The position numbers and the translations under genes are program-made. Shown piece by piece: positions 27,713 to 36,820 of a DNA stretch of 64,000 bases. Source of the stretch: Mycobacterium sp. 155 (lineage in GTDB: Bacteria; Actinomycetota; Actinomycetes; Mycobacteriales; Mycobacteriaceae); NCBI RefSeq assembly GCF_000373905.1, contig NZ_KB892705.1, forward strand, positions 1,054,001 to 1,118,000. Reading direction: 5' to 3'. Positions within the stretch are counted from its first letter, which is position 1. Each line of letters starts with the position of its first letter. A model generated the notes under the pieces. The model worked only from the letters and a program-made list of their open reading frames with translations, was not told the origin of the DNA and did not search any database.

Positions 27713-28837
27713 ATGACCCTCAGCCGATTCAGCACCGACGTCTACGCCCACCGGCTTTCCGCTGCGGCCGCCGCTGCGGCGGAGGCGGGTTTGGCCGGCC
27801 TGGTCATCACACCTGGTTACGACCTGCGCTACCTGGTCGGCTCGCGGGCACAGACCTTCGAACGGTTGACCGCGCTGGTGCTGCCGGCCGAGGGGGAGGA
27901 GCCGACCGTCGTGGTACCGCGCTTGGAGCTGGCCTCGCTCAAGGACTCGGCCATTCCCGAACTGGCTGTGGCGGTACGGGATTGGGTCGATGGCGAGAAT
28001 CCTTACCGGATGGTCGTCGATGCGCTCGGCGGATCGGCCGCCGCGGTCACCGATGCCATGCCGGCGCTGCACCTGCTGCCGCTGACCGAATTGCTCGGAG
28101 TGGTGCCAGTGCTGGCCACCGACGTGCTGCGCCGATTGCGAATGATCAAGGACGCCGCCGAGATCGACGCGCTGCGCAAGGCCGGGGCGGCCATCGACCG
28201 AGTGCACGCCCGGGTACCTGAGTTCCTGGTGCCCGGCCGCACTGAGGCCGACGTGGCCGCTGACATCGCTGAAGCCATTGTCGCCGAGGGACATTCGGAG
28301 GTGGCCTTCATCATCGTCGGTTCCGGGCCCAATGGCGCCGATCCGCATCACGAATGCTCGGACCGTGAACTGCGGGCCGGTGACATCGTCGTCGTCGATA
28401 TCGGCGGACCGTACCAGCCGGGCTACAACTCCGACTGCACCCGTACCTACAGCATCGGCGAACCGGATCCGGAGATCGCGCGCCGCTACGGTGTGCTGCA
28501 GCGCGCGCAGCGGGCTGCCGTCGACGCGGCGCGGCCCGGCGTCACCGCCGAGCAGGTCGACGCGGTCGCGCGCGGCGTGCTCGCCGCCGAAGGCCTAGCC
28601 GAGGCCTTCGTGCACCGCACCGGGCACGGCATCGGGTTGTCGGTGCACGAAGAGCCTTACATCGTGGCCGGCAACGACCTCCCGCTCGAACCCGGCATGG
28701 CGTTCAGCGTCGAACCGGGTGTGTACTTCCCGGGGCAGTGGGGCGCCCGAATCGAGGACATCGTGGTTGTCACGGCTGACGGGGTGGAATCGGTCAACAA
28801 CCGACCGCACGAGTTGATCGTGGTGCCGGCCGGTTGA
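27713..28837 (+). CDS. pepE: M24 metallopeptidase PepE (Xaa-Pro dipeptidase-like)
   Basis: A 374-residue pita-bread-fold peptidase. The N-terminal domain (RLSAAAAAAAEAGLAGLVITPG) is of the creatinase type. The catalytic domain carries the five metal ligands: Asp in VVVDIGG, Asp in NSDCTRTY, His in HRTGHGIGLSVHEEP, Glu in FSVEPGVY and Glu in RIEDIVVV. The enzyme should cleave dipeptides with C-terminal proline in the cytoplasm. It corresponds to Rv2089c. The next gene converges 12 bases away and belongs to the Rv2074 block of M. tuberculosis, so a rearrangement relative to that genome lies at 28838-28849. Confidence 0.92.
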   Translation: MTLSRFSTDVYAHRLSAAAAAAAEAGLAGLVITPGYDLRYLVGSRAQTFERLTALVLPAEGEEPTVVVPRLELASLKDSAIPELAVAVRDWVDGENPYRMVVDALGGSAAAVTDAMPALHLLPLTELLGVVPVLATDVLRRLRMIKDAAEIDALRKAGAAIDRVHARVPEFLVPGRTEADVAADIAEAIVAEGHSEVAFIIVGSGPNGADPHHECSDRELRAGDIVVVDIGGPYQPGYNSDCTRTYSIGEPDPEIARRYGVLQRAQRAAVDAARPGVTAEQVDAVARGVLAAEGLAEAFVHRTGHGIGLSVHEEPYIVAGNDLPLEPGMAFSVEPGVYFPGQWGARIEDIVVVTADGVESVNNRPHELIVVPAG

Positions 28838-28849
28838 GCGCCGGTGCGG

Positions 28850-29275
28850 TTATTCGCCGCTGCGGTCCAGCAGATCCGAGGAGCCGAGCACGCGCTCGAC
28901 ACGGACCTCGATCACAACGCGGCGGGGGTTGACCCGGGGGGTCCGGTAGCGCTGCGCGTACCGCAGCTCGGCGTCACGCACGGCGTCGGTCTCGGTGCTG
29001 ACGGTGGACTTGCCCTCCAAGGACAGCCAGCGGGCCCCGTCGACCTGGCTGAGCACTGCGACGCCGCGCTCGTGGGCGTTGATCGCCTTCTGTGAACCAC
29101 CGGTAGTGATGACACGCGCGATGTGCGTCTTGGGATCGAAGGTGAAACCGACGGCCACCACGTGGGGTGAATTGTCCGACCGCAGCGTGGTCAGCATGGC
29201 CAGATGACGCTCGGTGAGAAACGCCAGCGCATCGTCGGTGAGCTTGGTGGTTGCCTTGCCACGTGATGTAGCCAT
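28850..29275 (-). CDS. F420-dependent biliverdin reductase homologue (PPOX fold)
   Basis: A 141-residue split-barrel protein of the pyridoxamine-phosphate-oxidase superfamily. [55 protein letters not shown] and [16 protein letters not shown] are almost the same as in Rv2074. That protein uses cofactor F420 rather than FMN and reduces biliverdin to bilirubin. The assignment is by this close similarity. It would act in the cytoplasm and may help counter host- or stress-derived haem products. ATG 29275 gives the family start. A 35-base divergent gap separates it from the SDR gene. Confidence 0.88.
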   Translation of the reverse strand: MATSRGKATTKLTDDALAFLTERHLAMLTTLRSDNSPHVVAVGFTFDPKTHIARVITTGGSQKAINAHERGVAVLSQVDGARWLSLEGKSTVSTETDAVRDAELRYAQRYRTPRVNPRRVVIEVRVERVLGSSDLLDRSGE

Positions 29276-29310
29276 CGGCGTCCACGCTAGCGCAGGAGAT
29301 AATCGCTGCC

Positions 29311-30069
29311 GTGAACGACACGGCAGATCCCGACCCGCGTGTTGTGGTCATCTTCGGAGGCCGTAGCGAGATCGGTGTAGAACTGGCCGCTCGGCTCGCC
29401 CCGGCCGCGACGGTGGTGCTCGCGGCCCGTGGAGCCGACCGGCTTGGCGACGAGGTCGCGGCAGTGCGGGCCGCCGGCGCCGCGGCTGTGCACACGTGCG
29501 AGTTCGACGCCGACGACGTGGCCGGACACGCAGGGCTGATCGATGCCATCGAAGCCCGGCACGGATTGATCGACACCGCGGTGCTGGCCTTCGGCGTGCT
29601 CGGTGATCAGGCCCGCGCAGAGACCGATACCGCACACGCGGTGGCCGTCGTGTACACCGACTACGTCGCCCAGGTGAGCTTGCTGACCGAGCTTGCCCGG
29701 CGCATGCGAGCCGCGGGCCGGGGCCGGCTGGTGGTGTTCTCCTCGATCGCCGGGGCGCGGGTGCGCCGGGCCAACTACGTCTACGGCTCGGCCAAGGCCG
29801 GCCTGGACGGTTTCGCTTGCGGCCTCAGCGATGCTCTACACGGCACCGGGGTGCGGCTGCTCATCGTGCGCCCCGGCTTCGTGATCGGGCGGATGACCGA
29901 GGGCATGGATCCGGCACCGTTCTCCAGCACCCCGGCGCAGGTGGCCGAGGCAACCGCGGCGGCGCTGGCCGACGGCAAGCGGGCGGTGTGGGTGCCGTGG
30001 GTGATCCGGCCCATGATCTTTGTGACGCGGTTTGTGCCTGGCCCGATCTGGCGCAGGATGCCGAGGTGA
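29311..30069 (+). CDS. Short-chain dehydrogenase/reductase
   Basis: A 252-residue [15 protein letters not shown] (residues 11-22) is the nucleotide-binding turn in the variant GGxSEIG form seen in DprE2-type reductases. [10 protein letters not shown] replaces the usual [26 protein letters not shown] holds the catalytic Ser and the Tyr-x3-Lys pair, and the C-terminus is hydrophobic and basic ([14 protein letters not shown]). The substrate is unknown. The GTG start is 7 bases after GATAAT. Its TGA overlaps the cobL GTG, so it is co-translated with cobL, cobM and cobK, as for Rv2073c-Rv2072c. A role in corrinoid metabolism is possible but not shown. Confidence 0.86.
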   Translation: MNDTADPDPRVVVIFGGRSEIGVELAARLAPAATVVLAARGADRLGDEVAAVRAAGAAAVHTCEFDADDVAGHAGLIDAIEARHGLIDTAVLAFGVLGDQARAETDTAHAVAVVYTDYVAQVSLLTELARRMRAAGRGRLVVFSSIAGARVRRANYVYGSAKAGLDGFACGLSDALHGTGVRLLIVRPGFVIGRMTEGMDPAPFSSTPAQVAEATAAALADGKRAVWVPWVIRPMIFVTRFVPGPIWRRMPR

Positions 30070-31247
30070 GGATCATCGTGGTCGGCATCGGGGCCGACGG
30101 CATGGCCGGACTGGCGCCCACGGTCCGCGCCGAATTGGCCAGGGCCACAGTCATCCACGGATCGAAGCGGCAACTCGACCTGCTCGATGGCACCGTCTGC
30201 GCGGCCCGGCGCGTGTGGCCGTCGCCGATGCTGCCCGCGTTGCGCACCCTGCTCGACGGTGCGGACGGCGACGTGCACGTGGTCGCCAGCGGGGACCCGC
30301 TGCTGCACGGGGTGGGCAGCGTGCTGATTCGGATGTACGGCGCCGATACGGTCACCGTGCTGCCGCACGTATCGTCGGTGACCCTGGCGTGTTCGCGGGT
30401 CGGCTGGTCGGTGCAGGACACCGAGATCGTCAGTCTGGTCACCGCCGAGCCGCATACGGCCGTGCGCCGCGGTGGCCAGGCCGTGGTGTTGTCTCGCGAC
30501 AGCTCGAGCCCGGCCGCGTTGGCGAAACTGCTGACCGACACCGGCCGCGGGGATTCGGAGCTGACGGTGCTGGAGCAACTCGGCGGCCCGAGGGAACTGC
30601 GTCGCTCGGCGACGGCGCGAGAGTGGGCATCGCGCCCGCCGGCCGATGTCGACGCGCTCAACGTCATGGCCGTGCGGTACCTGCCCGACGAGCGGCGTGC
30701 GCACGCGCTGCCCGATGACGATTTCGACCACGACGGGCAGTTGACCAAGCAGTCCATCCGGGCCGTTACGCTCGCCGCGCTTGGGCCACGGCCGGGGGAG
30801 CTGTTGTGGGATGTCGGTTCGGGATCGGGCAGTATCGCGATCGAATGGTGCCGCAGCGCGCCCGGCTGTACGGCAGTTGCGTTCGAACGTGATCCGCAGC
30901 GTCGCAACCGGATTGGTGGCAACGTCACGGCCTTCGGGGTGCGGGTCGAGGTGCGGGGTGCGGTACCCGAAGCGCTGGACGGTGTTCCCGAGCCGTCCGC
31001 GGTGTTCATCGGCGGTGGCGTCACCCAGCCGGGCCTGCTGCAGGTCTGTTTCGACCGATTGCCGGCCGGCGGGCGGCTGGTGGTCAACGCCATCACGGTG
31101 GAATCAGAATCGGTTGTGGCACAGTGGTATTCGAAAGAAGGTGGCGAGCTGCGGCGCTATCAGCACTACCAGGGCGGCGCGGTGGGCGGGTTCACCGGCT
31201 GGCGGCCGGCGCTGCCGGTCACGCAGTGGTCGGTGGTCAAGCCGTGA
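30066..31247 (+). CDS. cobL: Precorrin-6Y C5,15-methyltransferase (decarboxylating) CobL
   Basis: A 393-residue fusion of CbiE- and CbiT-type enzymes. Residues 1 to about 205 are the CbiE methyltransferase (IIVVGIGADGMAGLAP, VVASGDPLLHGVGSVL). From about 215 the CbiT part has LTKQSIRAVTLAALG and the SAM site LLWDVGSGSGSIAIEWC. It methylates precorrin-6B at C5 and C15 and removes the acetate carboxyl at C12 in aerobic B12 synthesis. GTG 30066 overlaps the preceding stop (GTGA) and the stop overlaps cobM in the same way. Tight coupling suggests the SDR-cobL-cobM-cobK set is one message. Confidence 0.95.
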   Translation: MRIIVVGIGADGMAGLAPTVRAELARATVIHGSKRQLDLLDGTVCAARRVWPSPMLPALRTLLDGADGDVHVVASGDPLLHGVGSVLIRMYGADTVTVLPHVSSVTLACSRVGWSVQDTEIVSLVTAEPHTAVRRGGQAVVLSRDSSSPAALAKLLTDTGRGDSELTVLEQLGGPRELRRSATAREWASRPPADVDALNVMAVRYLPDERRAHALPDDDFDHDGQLTKQSIRAVTLAALGPRPGELLWDVGSGSGSIAIEWCRSAPGCTAVAFERDPQRRNRIGGNVTAFGVRVEVRGAVPEALDGVPEPSAVFIGGGVTQPGLLQVCFDRLPAGGRLVVNAITVESESVVAQWYSKEGGELRRYQHYQGGAVGGFTGWRPALPVTQWSVVKP

Positions 31248-31999
31248 CGGTCTATTTCATCGGGGCCGGTCCCGGTGCGGCCGACCTGATCACGGTGCGC
31301 GGCCAGCGATTGCTGAGTGATTGTCCGGTATGCCTGTACGCCGGATCGATCATGCCTGACGACCTGCTCGCCCTGTGTCCACCGGACGCCCGTGTCATCG
31401 ACACCGGTCCGCTGAACCTGGACCAGATCGTCGACGAGTTGGTGGCCGCTGACCGTGCCGGTCTGAACGTGGCTCGGCTGCACTCCGGCGACCCGTCGCT
31501 CTACAGCGCGCTGGCCGAGCAGTGTCGCAGGCTCGACACGCTCGGCGTGAGCTATGAAATCGTGCCGGGGGTACCGGCATTCGCCGCTGCTGCCGCGGCG
31601 TTGGGTCGTGAGCTCACGGTCCCCGGGGTCGCGCAGACGGTCACGCTGAGCCGGGTGGCGACACTGTCGACGGCGATGCCCGCCGGCGAGGACTTGCGCA
31701 CCCTGTCCACGCCGGGCGCGACGCTGGTGCTGCACTTGGCCGCTGCGCAGATCGACCACATCGTGCCGCAACTCCTCGAAGGCGGGTACGGTCTGCAAAC
31801 CCCTTGCGCGGTGGTGGCATTCGCCAGCTGGCCGGAGGAGATCGTGTTGCGCGGCACGCTGGCCGACATCTCCGAGAAGATGCACGCCGCCGAGGTCACC
31901 CGCACCGCGGTGATCGTGGTCGGCGATGTGCTTGCCGCCGAAGGGTTCTCCGACAGCTACCTCTACTCGTCGGATCGCCGCCGGGGGAGCAGGCACTAG
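31244..31999 (+). CDS. cobM: Precorrin-4 C11-methyltransferase CobM
   Basis: A 251-residue SAM-dependent tetrapyrrole methylase. VYFIGAGPGAADLITVRG opens the fold, LHSGDPSLYSALAEQ and YEIVPGVPAFAAAAAALG form the substrate cleft, and TVTLSRVATLSTAMP is CobM-specific. It adds the methyl group at C11 of precorrin-4. GTG 31244 overlaps the cobL stop. The TAG overlaps the GTG of cobK by one base. Confidence 0.95.
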   Translation: MTVYFIGAGPGAADLITVRGQRLLSDCPVCLYAGSIMPDDLLALCPPDARVIDTGPLNLDQIVDELVAADRAGLNVARLHSGDPSLYSALAEQCRRLDTLGVSYEIVPGVPAFAAAAAALGRELTVPGVAQTVTLSRVATLSTAMPAGEDLRTLSTPGATLVLHLAAAQIDHIVPQLLEGGYGLQTPCAVVAFASWPEEIVLRGTLADISEKMHAAEVTRTAVIVVGDVLAAEGFSDSYLYSSDRRRGSRH

Positions 32000-32733
32000 T
32001 GAGGCTTCTGCTCCTCGGCGGCACCGGCGAGGCCCGTGCGCTAGCCGCGGCCCTGCATCCCGATGTCGAGCTGATCAGTTCACTGGCCGGGCGGGTGCCA
32101 GACCCCGCGCTGCCGGTGGGCCCGGTCCGGATCGGAGGCTTCGGCGGCGTTGACGGGATGCGGAACTGGCTGCGCGACGAGCGGATCGACGCCGTCGTCG
32201 ACGCCACGCATCCGTTCGCTGCAACCATCACTGCGCACGCCGCGCAGGTGTGCGCCGAACTCGGGTTGCCCCATCTGGTGCTGGCACGTCCCGCCTGGCA
32301 AGCCGGTGACGCGATCGTGGTGGCATCTGATGCAGATGCTGCGAAAACCGTTACAGACAACAGTTATTCACGCGTCTTTCTCACCACCGGGCGGTCGGGA
32401 ACCGCAGCCTTCCATGGCGTGGACGCCTGGTTCCTGATCCGGGCCGTCACCGAACCGGAGCCTGCGAGCCTGCCGGAACGTCATCAGTTGTTGTTGTCGC
32501 GCGGCCCGTATCACTACGAGGGGGAGCTGGCCCTGCTCACCGAACATCGCATCGATGCGCTGGTCACGAAGAACAGTGGCGGTGCCATGACCGAGCCGAA
32601 GCTGCGGGCCGCGGACGAGGCGGGGGTGGCGGTGATCATGGTGGACCGACCGCCCTTGCCGGCCGGGGTCCACGCCGTGGCCACCGTCGACGAGGCCTCG
32701 GACTGGGTCAGAGCCTGGGTCGGGGCGCGCTGA
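31999..32733 (+). CDS. cobK: Precorrin-6A reductase CobK
   Basis: A 244-residue NADPH-dependent reductase. RLLLLGGTGEARALAAAL is the nucleotide motif. VDATHPFAATITAHAAQ and the C-terminal VTKNSGGAMTEPKLRAADE are CobK signatures. It reduces precorrin-6A to dihydro-precorrin-6A, the substrate of CobL. The start GTG shares a base with the cobM stop. Length equals the M. tuberculosis protein. It converges on the DUF4139 gene with a 6-base gap, so the cob transcript must end inside or past that gene; I see no hairpin here. Confidence 0.94.
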   Translation: MRLLLLGGTGEARALAAALHPDVELISSLAGRVPDPALPVGPVRIGGFGGVDGMRNWLRDERIDAVVDATHPFAATITAHAAQVCAELGLPHLVLARPAWQAGDAIVVASDADAAKTVTDNSYSRVFLTTGRSGTAAFHGVDAWFLIRAVTEPEPASLPERHQLLLSRGPYHYEGELALLTEHRIDALVTKNSGGAMTEPKLRAADEAGVAVIMVDRPPLPAGVHAVATVDEASDWVRAWVGAR

Positions 32734-32739
32734 ACGCCG

Positions 32740-34614
32740 TCAATCGACAGATGCCACATTCTGGCCGATCAACCGCCGCAATTCGGCGGAGGCCGCCTTG
32801 CGGGCGGCGTCGGCGTCCTCGCGCAGTCTGCGAATCTGCGTGTCGAGCGCGCTGAGTCGATCCTGCAGTTGTTCGAGTTGGTCGACCTGGCGACGCCGCA
32901 GGTCCCCTTCGGGCCCCTCGGACCCGAGCACTTTGAGCTGTTCGGCAATCCGGCTCTGCGCGGCATAGTCCTCGGTACGGCCGGTTTCGAGGCGTTGGCA
33001 CTCGGCGTCGAGCCGGTCGGCCTGTTCCCAGCGCCCCAGCACACCGGACAGTTCATCGATGGTTGAGGCGTCCAGCGACCGTCCGGCCAGCCATTGCTCC
33101 AACTGGCGCGGGGAGAGTTCCCGGTAGTCGATCTCGGTGTAGATCGGCCACGTCTCGAGGACGGTGGCTTCGACGGTCCGATGCCCGGGCACCACAACCC
33201 GGACCCGGTGCCATCGTCCATCGTCGTCGGTGTCAGTGACACTGTCCTGCGTCTCGATACGGTGCCCGCGGACCCGGGGCAGCTCGAATATGACATCCAC
33301 GGCGTCGTCGTGGTCGTTCTCGGCGCGCAGCGTGTAGCTTTTCTCGACGCGCTGCTCCTCGACCACGGCGTCGGCGGCCAGTCGCACCCGGGCCGTCACG
33401 GTGTCGGTGCTGCTGGTGCTGCGGCAACGCACGGCCAGATCTTTGGCGAAGGCCAGTCGCATCTTCGCGTCGCGAGCGGTGAACGGCACCATGGCCTCTC
33501 CGGCGTAACTGTCCTGCTCGTAGACGACCGCCGGCCCTTCTTCCAACACCACGCCGGTGCTGTTGGTGAAGGCCAAAACGACGTCGGGCGCAGGTGCGCC
33601 GTCGCGCCACACCAGTTCGCGGCCGACCCCGTCGACAGGCGTCACCGCCAACGGGACCATGGCCGCTCCGCCGCGCTTCAGCGATACCGGCGTCGTCAAC
33701 CGGTATTCGAAATATTCACCGCTGTCGGAGGTTTCGACCTCGGCGGCGGCATCCGCATAGGTGTCGAACGGTGCGGCCATCGGCATCGCGGCGAGCGCCG
33801 GCATATCGCTCGCGGCGCGGGTGGTCTTGGCCAGCGCCACGCGTTCGGCTTCTTCCACGACTGCCCGCCGCACCGTCCTGCCGTGGTACAGGTCGATGTC
33901 GAACGAAATCGGTTGTCCGGTAGTCAAAATCAGTGATATGTCGGTGAGGTCCTCGTCGATCGGATTGTGCACGATGCCCATGGCGGCGAGCACCAGCGTG
34001 TCACCGTCACGAACCAATCGATACGACACTCGCCACATGGGCGCCGGAACGATGTAGGACACGCGCGTCTGCTCGGCGCTGCCCCGGATCTGCACGGTTA
34101 CCCGGCAATCCTGGCCCGCGGTCGCGGCGCGCGAACGGTCGATCAGATACGCCAGGTCGGCGCGGGATGGATCCTCGATCAGATCGACCCGGTCGGCTTC
34201 GGCAAGGTCGACCAGGTTCACCGCGCCGGATTCGGTACGCAGCAACAACAGTCGGCGGTTCTCGCCGGACTCGTCGACACCGATGACCTCGCCGCGGTGA
34301 CGTCGGTCGCCGCAGCGGACCTCGATAACGCGGCCACGCACCGCCTCGATAAGCCCGAGCAGTGCACCGCCCGGCTCCAACAGCAAGTTACGGCTTGCCA
34401 GTTCGGTACGGGGATCCGACGGGCTGTCGAACGCGACCGTGCCCACCGACGCCTGTCCGCCGGTGATGTCGACCGTCAGAGACTTCAACACGTCTTTCAT
34501 ATCGTCGCGGCGAAACGTCAGCTCGAAATCGCCGTCGACCGGCCCGGTGCGGCTGACATAGGCCACGCCGTGCTTGTAGATGACGAGTCGGTCCACCGCC
34601 GGGCGTGTGCTCAT
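32740..34614 (-). CDS. DUF4139 domain protein with C-terminal coiled coil
   Basis: A 624-residue protein without signal peptide or membrane segment. The N-terminal beta-rich part (VIYKHGVAYVSRTGPVDG, DVLKSLTVDITGGQASV) and the middle part (VSYIVPAPMWRVSYRLV, IDEDLTDISLILTTGQPISF) match DUF4139 and related mucoidy-inhibitor-A-like proteins. The last 130 residues (QLEQWLAGRS through RLREDADAARKAAS) form a predicted coiled coil. In better-studied relatives the coiled coil precedes the DUF4139 region, so the order here is reversed. No function is known to me. ATG 34614 lies 35 bases from a strong inverted repeat. Confidence 0.75.
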   Translation of the reverse strand: MSTRPAVDRLVIYKHGVAYVSRTGPVDGDFELTFRRDDMKDVLKSLTVDITGGQASVGTVAFDSPSDPRTELASRNLLLEPGGALLGLIEAVRGRVIEVRCGDRRHRGEVIGVDESGENRRLLLLRTESGAVNLVDLAEADRVDLIEDPSRADLAYLIDRSRAATAGQDCRVTVQIRGSAEQTRVSYIVPAPMWRVSYRLVRDGDTLVLAAMGIVHNPIDEDLTDISLILTTGQPISFDIDLYHGRTVRRAVVEEAERVALAKTTRAASDMPALAAMPMAAPFDTYADAAAEVETSDSGEYFEYRLTTPVSLKRGGAAMVPLAVTPVDGVGRELVWRDGAPAPDVVLAFTNSTGVVLEEGPAVVYEQDSYAGEAMVPFTARDAKMRLAFAKDLAVRCRSTSSTDTVTARVRLAADAVVEEQRVEKSYTLRAENDHDDAVDVIFELPRVRGHRIETQDSVTDTDDDGRWHRVRVVVPGHRTVEATVLETWPIYTEIDYRELSPRQLEQWLAGRSLDASTIDELSGVLGRWEQADRLDAECQRLETGRTEDYAAQSRIAEQLKVLGSEGPEGDLRRRQVDQLEQLQDRLSALDTQIRRLREDADAARKAASAELRRLIGQNVASVD

Positions 34615-34649
34615 AGGGCGACCCTAGCGCCAGCCCGCGATGGGTCGCC

Positions 34650-34702
34650 GAACGTGAACAAGATCGCGAGATCCCCGAAAACTCGTGATCTTGTTCACGT
34701 TC
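34650..34702. repeat. 21-base inverted repeat at the end of cobIJ
   Basis: Arms at 34650-34670 and 34682-34702 pair over 21 positions with one mismatch that becomes a G-U pair in RNA; the loop is 11 bases. The arm core is GAACGTGAACAAGATC. The repeat covers the last two bases of the cobIJ stop codon and lies before the DUF4139 gene. It could end cobIJ transcription, but no T-run follows on the minus strand. A dispersed palindromic element is an alternative. Confidence 0.75.
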
Positions 34703-36188
34703 AGCTCGGGTAACGCCGCGGGGTGAAGACCCGGTCCCGGTTCTGGTCGCTGTACCACTGGGTCTGAGACGAGCCGATGATCAGCAGGCACCGCATGTCG
34801 ACCTCGGCGGGGTCGAGGTCGACCAACCGCACCACCCGCACGCTCTCATCTGTACTCGGCCGTGCGCCGGATACCGCCCGGCCGATGATCACCGGTGTGC
34901 TCGGGTCACGGTGCCGCAGCAACAGCTCGCGCATCGCGCCGACCTGCCAGGTCCGCGTCTTGGATGCGGGGTTGTAGATCGCCAGCACCAGATCGGCTTT
35001 GGCCGCCGCGGTCAACCGCTGCGCGATCACGTCCCACGGCTTGAGGCGATCGGACAGCGAGATCACCGCATAGTCGTGGCCGAGCGGCGCGCCGGCCCGG
35101 CTGGCGACAGCTTGGGCTGCCGTCATCGCGGGGATGACCCGAACCTCGACACCCGGCCACTGCTTGGCCTCCTCCAGCACCGCGGTGGCCATCGCGAACA
35201 CGCCGGGGTCCCCGGAGGAGACCACCGCCACGGTGCGGCCCTGCTGAGCCAGCTCGCACGCCAGCTGAGCACGGGCGGGTTCGTCGGTGTTGTCACTGGG
35301 GTGGTGACGCTGGCCGGCCCGGATGCCGACTCGGTCGAGATACGGCCCATACCCGATGAGGTCGGTGGCCGCGGCGAGCTCGCGCCGGCTCTGCGGGGTC
35401 ATCCAGTCGGAGTCGCCTGGTCCGAGGCCGACCACCACGACGCTGCCCGCAGCCGGCGTGGCGTCGGCCCTTCCGCCGGTGATCATGGCCAGCGAGAAGT
35501 ACGGCACGTTCGCGGAGTCGATCTCGGCGGCCGGTGCCACCCGCTGTCGGTCGGTGCTGGCCCGCTCCACGTAGTACGCCTCATCGAGTCGACCGGTCGA
35601 CGAAAGCGCCTCGCGCACAGTGGTATACGAACGCCCGAGTTTAAGGACCACGGCCGCGTCGGTGTCGGACAGCCGGCGTTTGAGCTCCTCGGCGGGCAGG
35701 GTGCCGGGCAGGATGGTCAGCACCTCATCGCCCTGCACCAGGGGGGTGCCGGTGGCGGCCGACGCCGCGCTGACCGATGTCACACCCGGCACGATGACGG
35801 CTTCGAACCGCTCGGTGAGCCGAGTGTGCAGGTGCATGTACGAGCTGTAGAAGAGCGGATCGCCCTCGGCCAGCAGGGCAACGTTGCGACCGGCGTCCAG
35901 GTGCGTCGCAATGCGCTCGGCGGACTCGGCGTAGAAGTCCTCCATCGCGCCCGCGTATCCGCCGGGATGGTCGGTGGTCTCGGTGGTCACCGGGTACACG
36001 AGGTGCTCTTCGACCTGGCCGGGACGCAGATACCGTTCGGCGATGCCCCTGGCGATGCTGTGTCCGTGCCGGGCGCTGTGGTACGCGACGACGTCGGCCT
36101 CGCCGATCAATCGTGCGGCCTTGACCGTCACCAGTTCCGGGTCACCGGGGCCCAACCCGACGCCGTAGAGGGTTCCCGTCGTTGTCAT
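34701..36188 (-). CDS. cobIJ: Fused precorrin-2 C20-methyltransferase/precorrin-3B C17-methyltransferase CobIJ
   Basis: A 495-residue fusion of two tetrapyrrole methylases. Residues 1 to about 240 are CobI ([51 protein letters not shown]). From about 247 CobJ begins with a second [14 protein letters not shown], followed by [38 protein letters not shown] and [11 protein letters not shown]. The two reactions methylate C20 and later C17 with ring contraction, on either side of the CobG step. The same fusion exists in M. tuberculosis as Rv2066. The ATG overlaps the cobH stop by 4 bases (minus-strand order cobG, cobH, cobIJ). Confidence 0.95.
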   Translation of the reverse strand: MTTTGTLYGVGLGPGDPELVTVKAARLIGEADVVAYHSARHGHSIARGIAERYLRPGQVEEHLVYPVTTETTDHPGGYAGAMEDFYAESAERIATHLDAGRNVALLAEGDPLFYSSYMHLHTRLTERFEAVIVPGVTSVSAASAATGTPLVQGDEVLTILPGTLPAEELKRRLSDTDAAVVLKLGRSYTTVREALSSTGRLDEAYYVERASTDRQRVAPAAEIDSANVPYFSLAMITGGRADATPAAGSVVVVGLGPGDSDWMTPQSRRELAAATDLIGYGPYLDRVGIRAGQRHHPSDNTDEPARAQLACELAQQGRTVAVVSSGDPGVFAMATAVLEEAKQWPGVEVRVIPAMTAAQAVASRAGAPLGHDYAVISLSDRLKPWDVIAQRLTAAAKADLVLAIYNPASKTRTWQVGAMRELLLRHRDPSTPVIIGRAVSGARPSTDESVRVVRLVDLDPAEVDMRCLLIIGSSQTQWYSDQNRDRVFTPRRYPS

Positions 36189-36811
36189 TCGCGTTCACTC
36201 GCAATCGCATTGACGGCGGCGGCGGCCATCGCACTGCCACCGCGCCGACCGGTCACCACCAGGTAGGACATCCCCCGTGGGCGGTCGATCAGTTCCTGCT
36301 TGGACTGGGCGGATCCGACGAAGCCGACCGGACCGCCGAGCACCGCGGCGGGTGTCGGAGCGCCCTCGTCGAGCAGTTCGAGCAGCCGGAACAGCGCAGT
36401 CGGCGCATTGCCGATGGCCACCACCGCGCCACCCAGGCGGTCGGCCCACAGGTCGACGGCGGCCGCGGAGCGGGTACTGCCCAGCCGGGCCGCCAGTTCG
36501 GGCGCGCGTGGGTCGGCCACCAGCGACACCACCTCGTTGTCGGCGGGCAGTCGGGACCGGGTGATGCCCGCCGCCACCATCGACGAATCGCAGAGCACAG
36601 GCGCACCCGCAGCCAACGCGGTTTGGGTACGGGTGACCACATCTGCGGTGAACGCGACATGCTCGGCGACGTCGACCTGGCCACAGGTGTGGATCAGCCG
36701 GACCACGACACGCGAGACGTCGGCGGGAAAACGAGCCAGATCTGCCTCATCGCGGATCGTCGCGAACGACTGCCGGTAGATCTCGGCGGCGTCGCGGATG
36801 TAGTCGAGCAC
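36185..36811 (-). CDS. cobH: Precorrin-8X methylmutase CobH
   Basis: A 208-residue enzyme that moves the C11 methyl group to C12, giving hydrogenobyrinate. [22 protein letters not shown] is the start helix. His41 in [11 protein letters not shown] is the catalytic base, and [27 protein letters not shown] and [16 protein letters not shown] line the pocket. It lies 9 bases after cobG and overlaps cobIJ by 4 bases. Length matches the family. Confidence 0.95.
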   Translation of the reverse strand: MLDYIRDAAEIYRQSFATIRDEADLARFPADVSRVVVRLIHTCGQVDVAEHVAFTADVVTRTQTALAAGAPVLCDSSMVAAGITRSRLPADNEVVSLVADPRAPELAARLGSTRSAAAVDLWADRLGGAVVAIGNAPTALFRLLELLDEGAPTPAAVLGGPVGFVGSAQSKQELIDRPRGMSYLVVTGRRGGSAMAAAAVNAIASERE

Positions 36812-36820
36812 CCGGCCACC

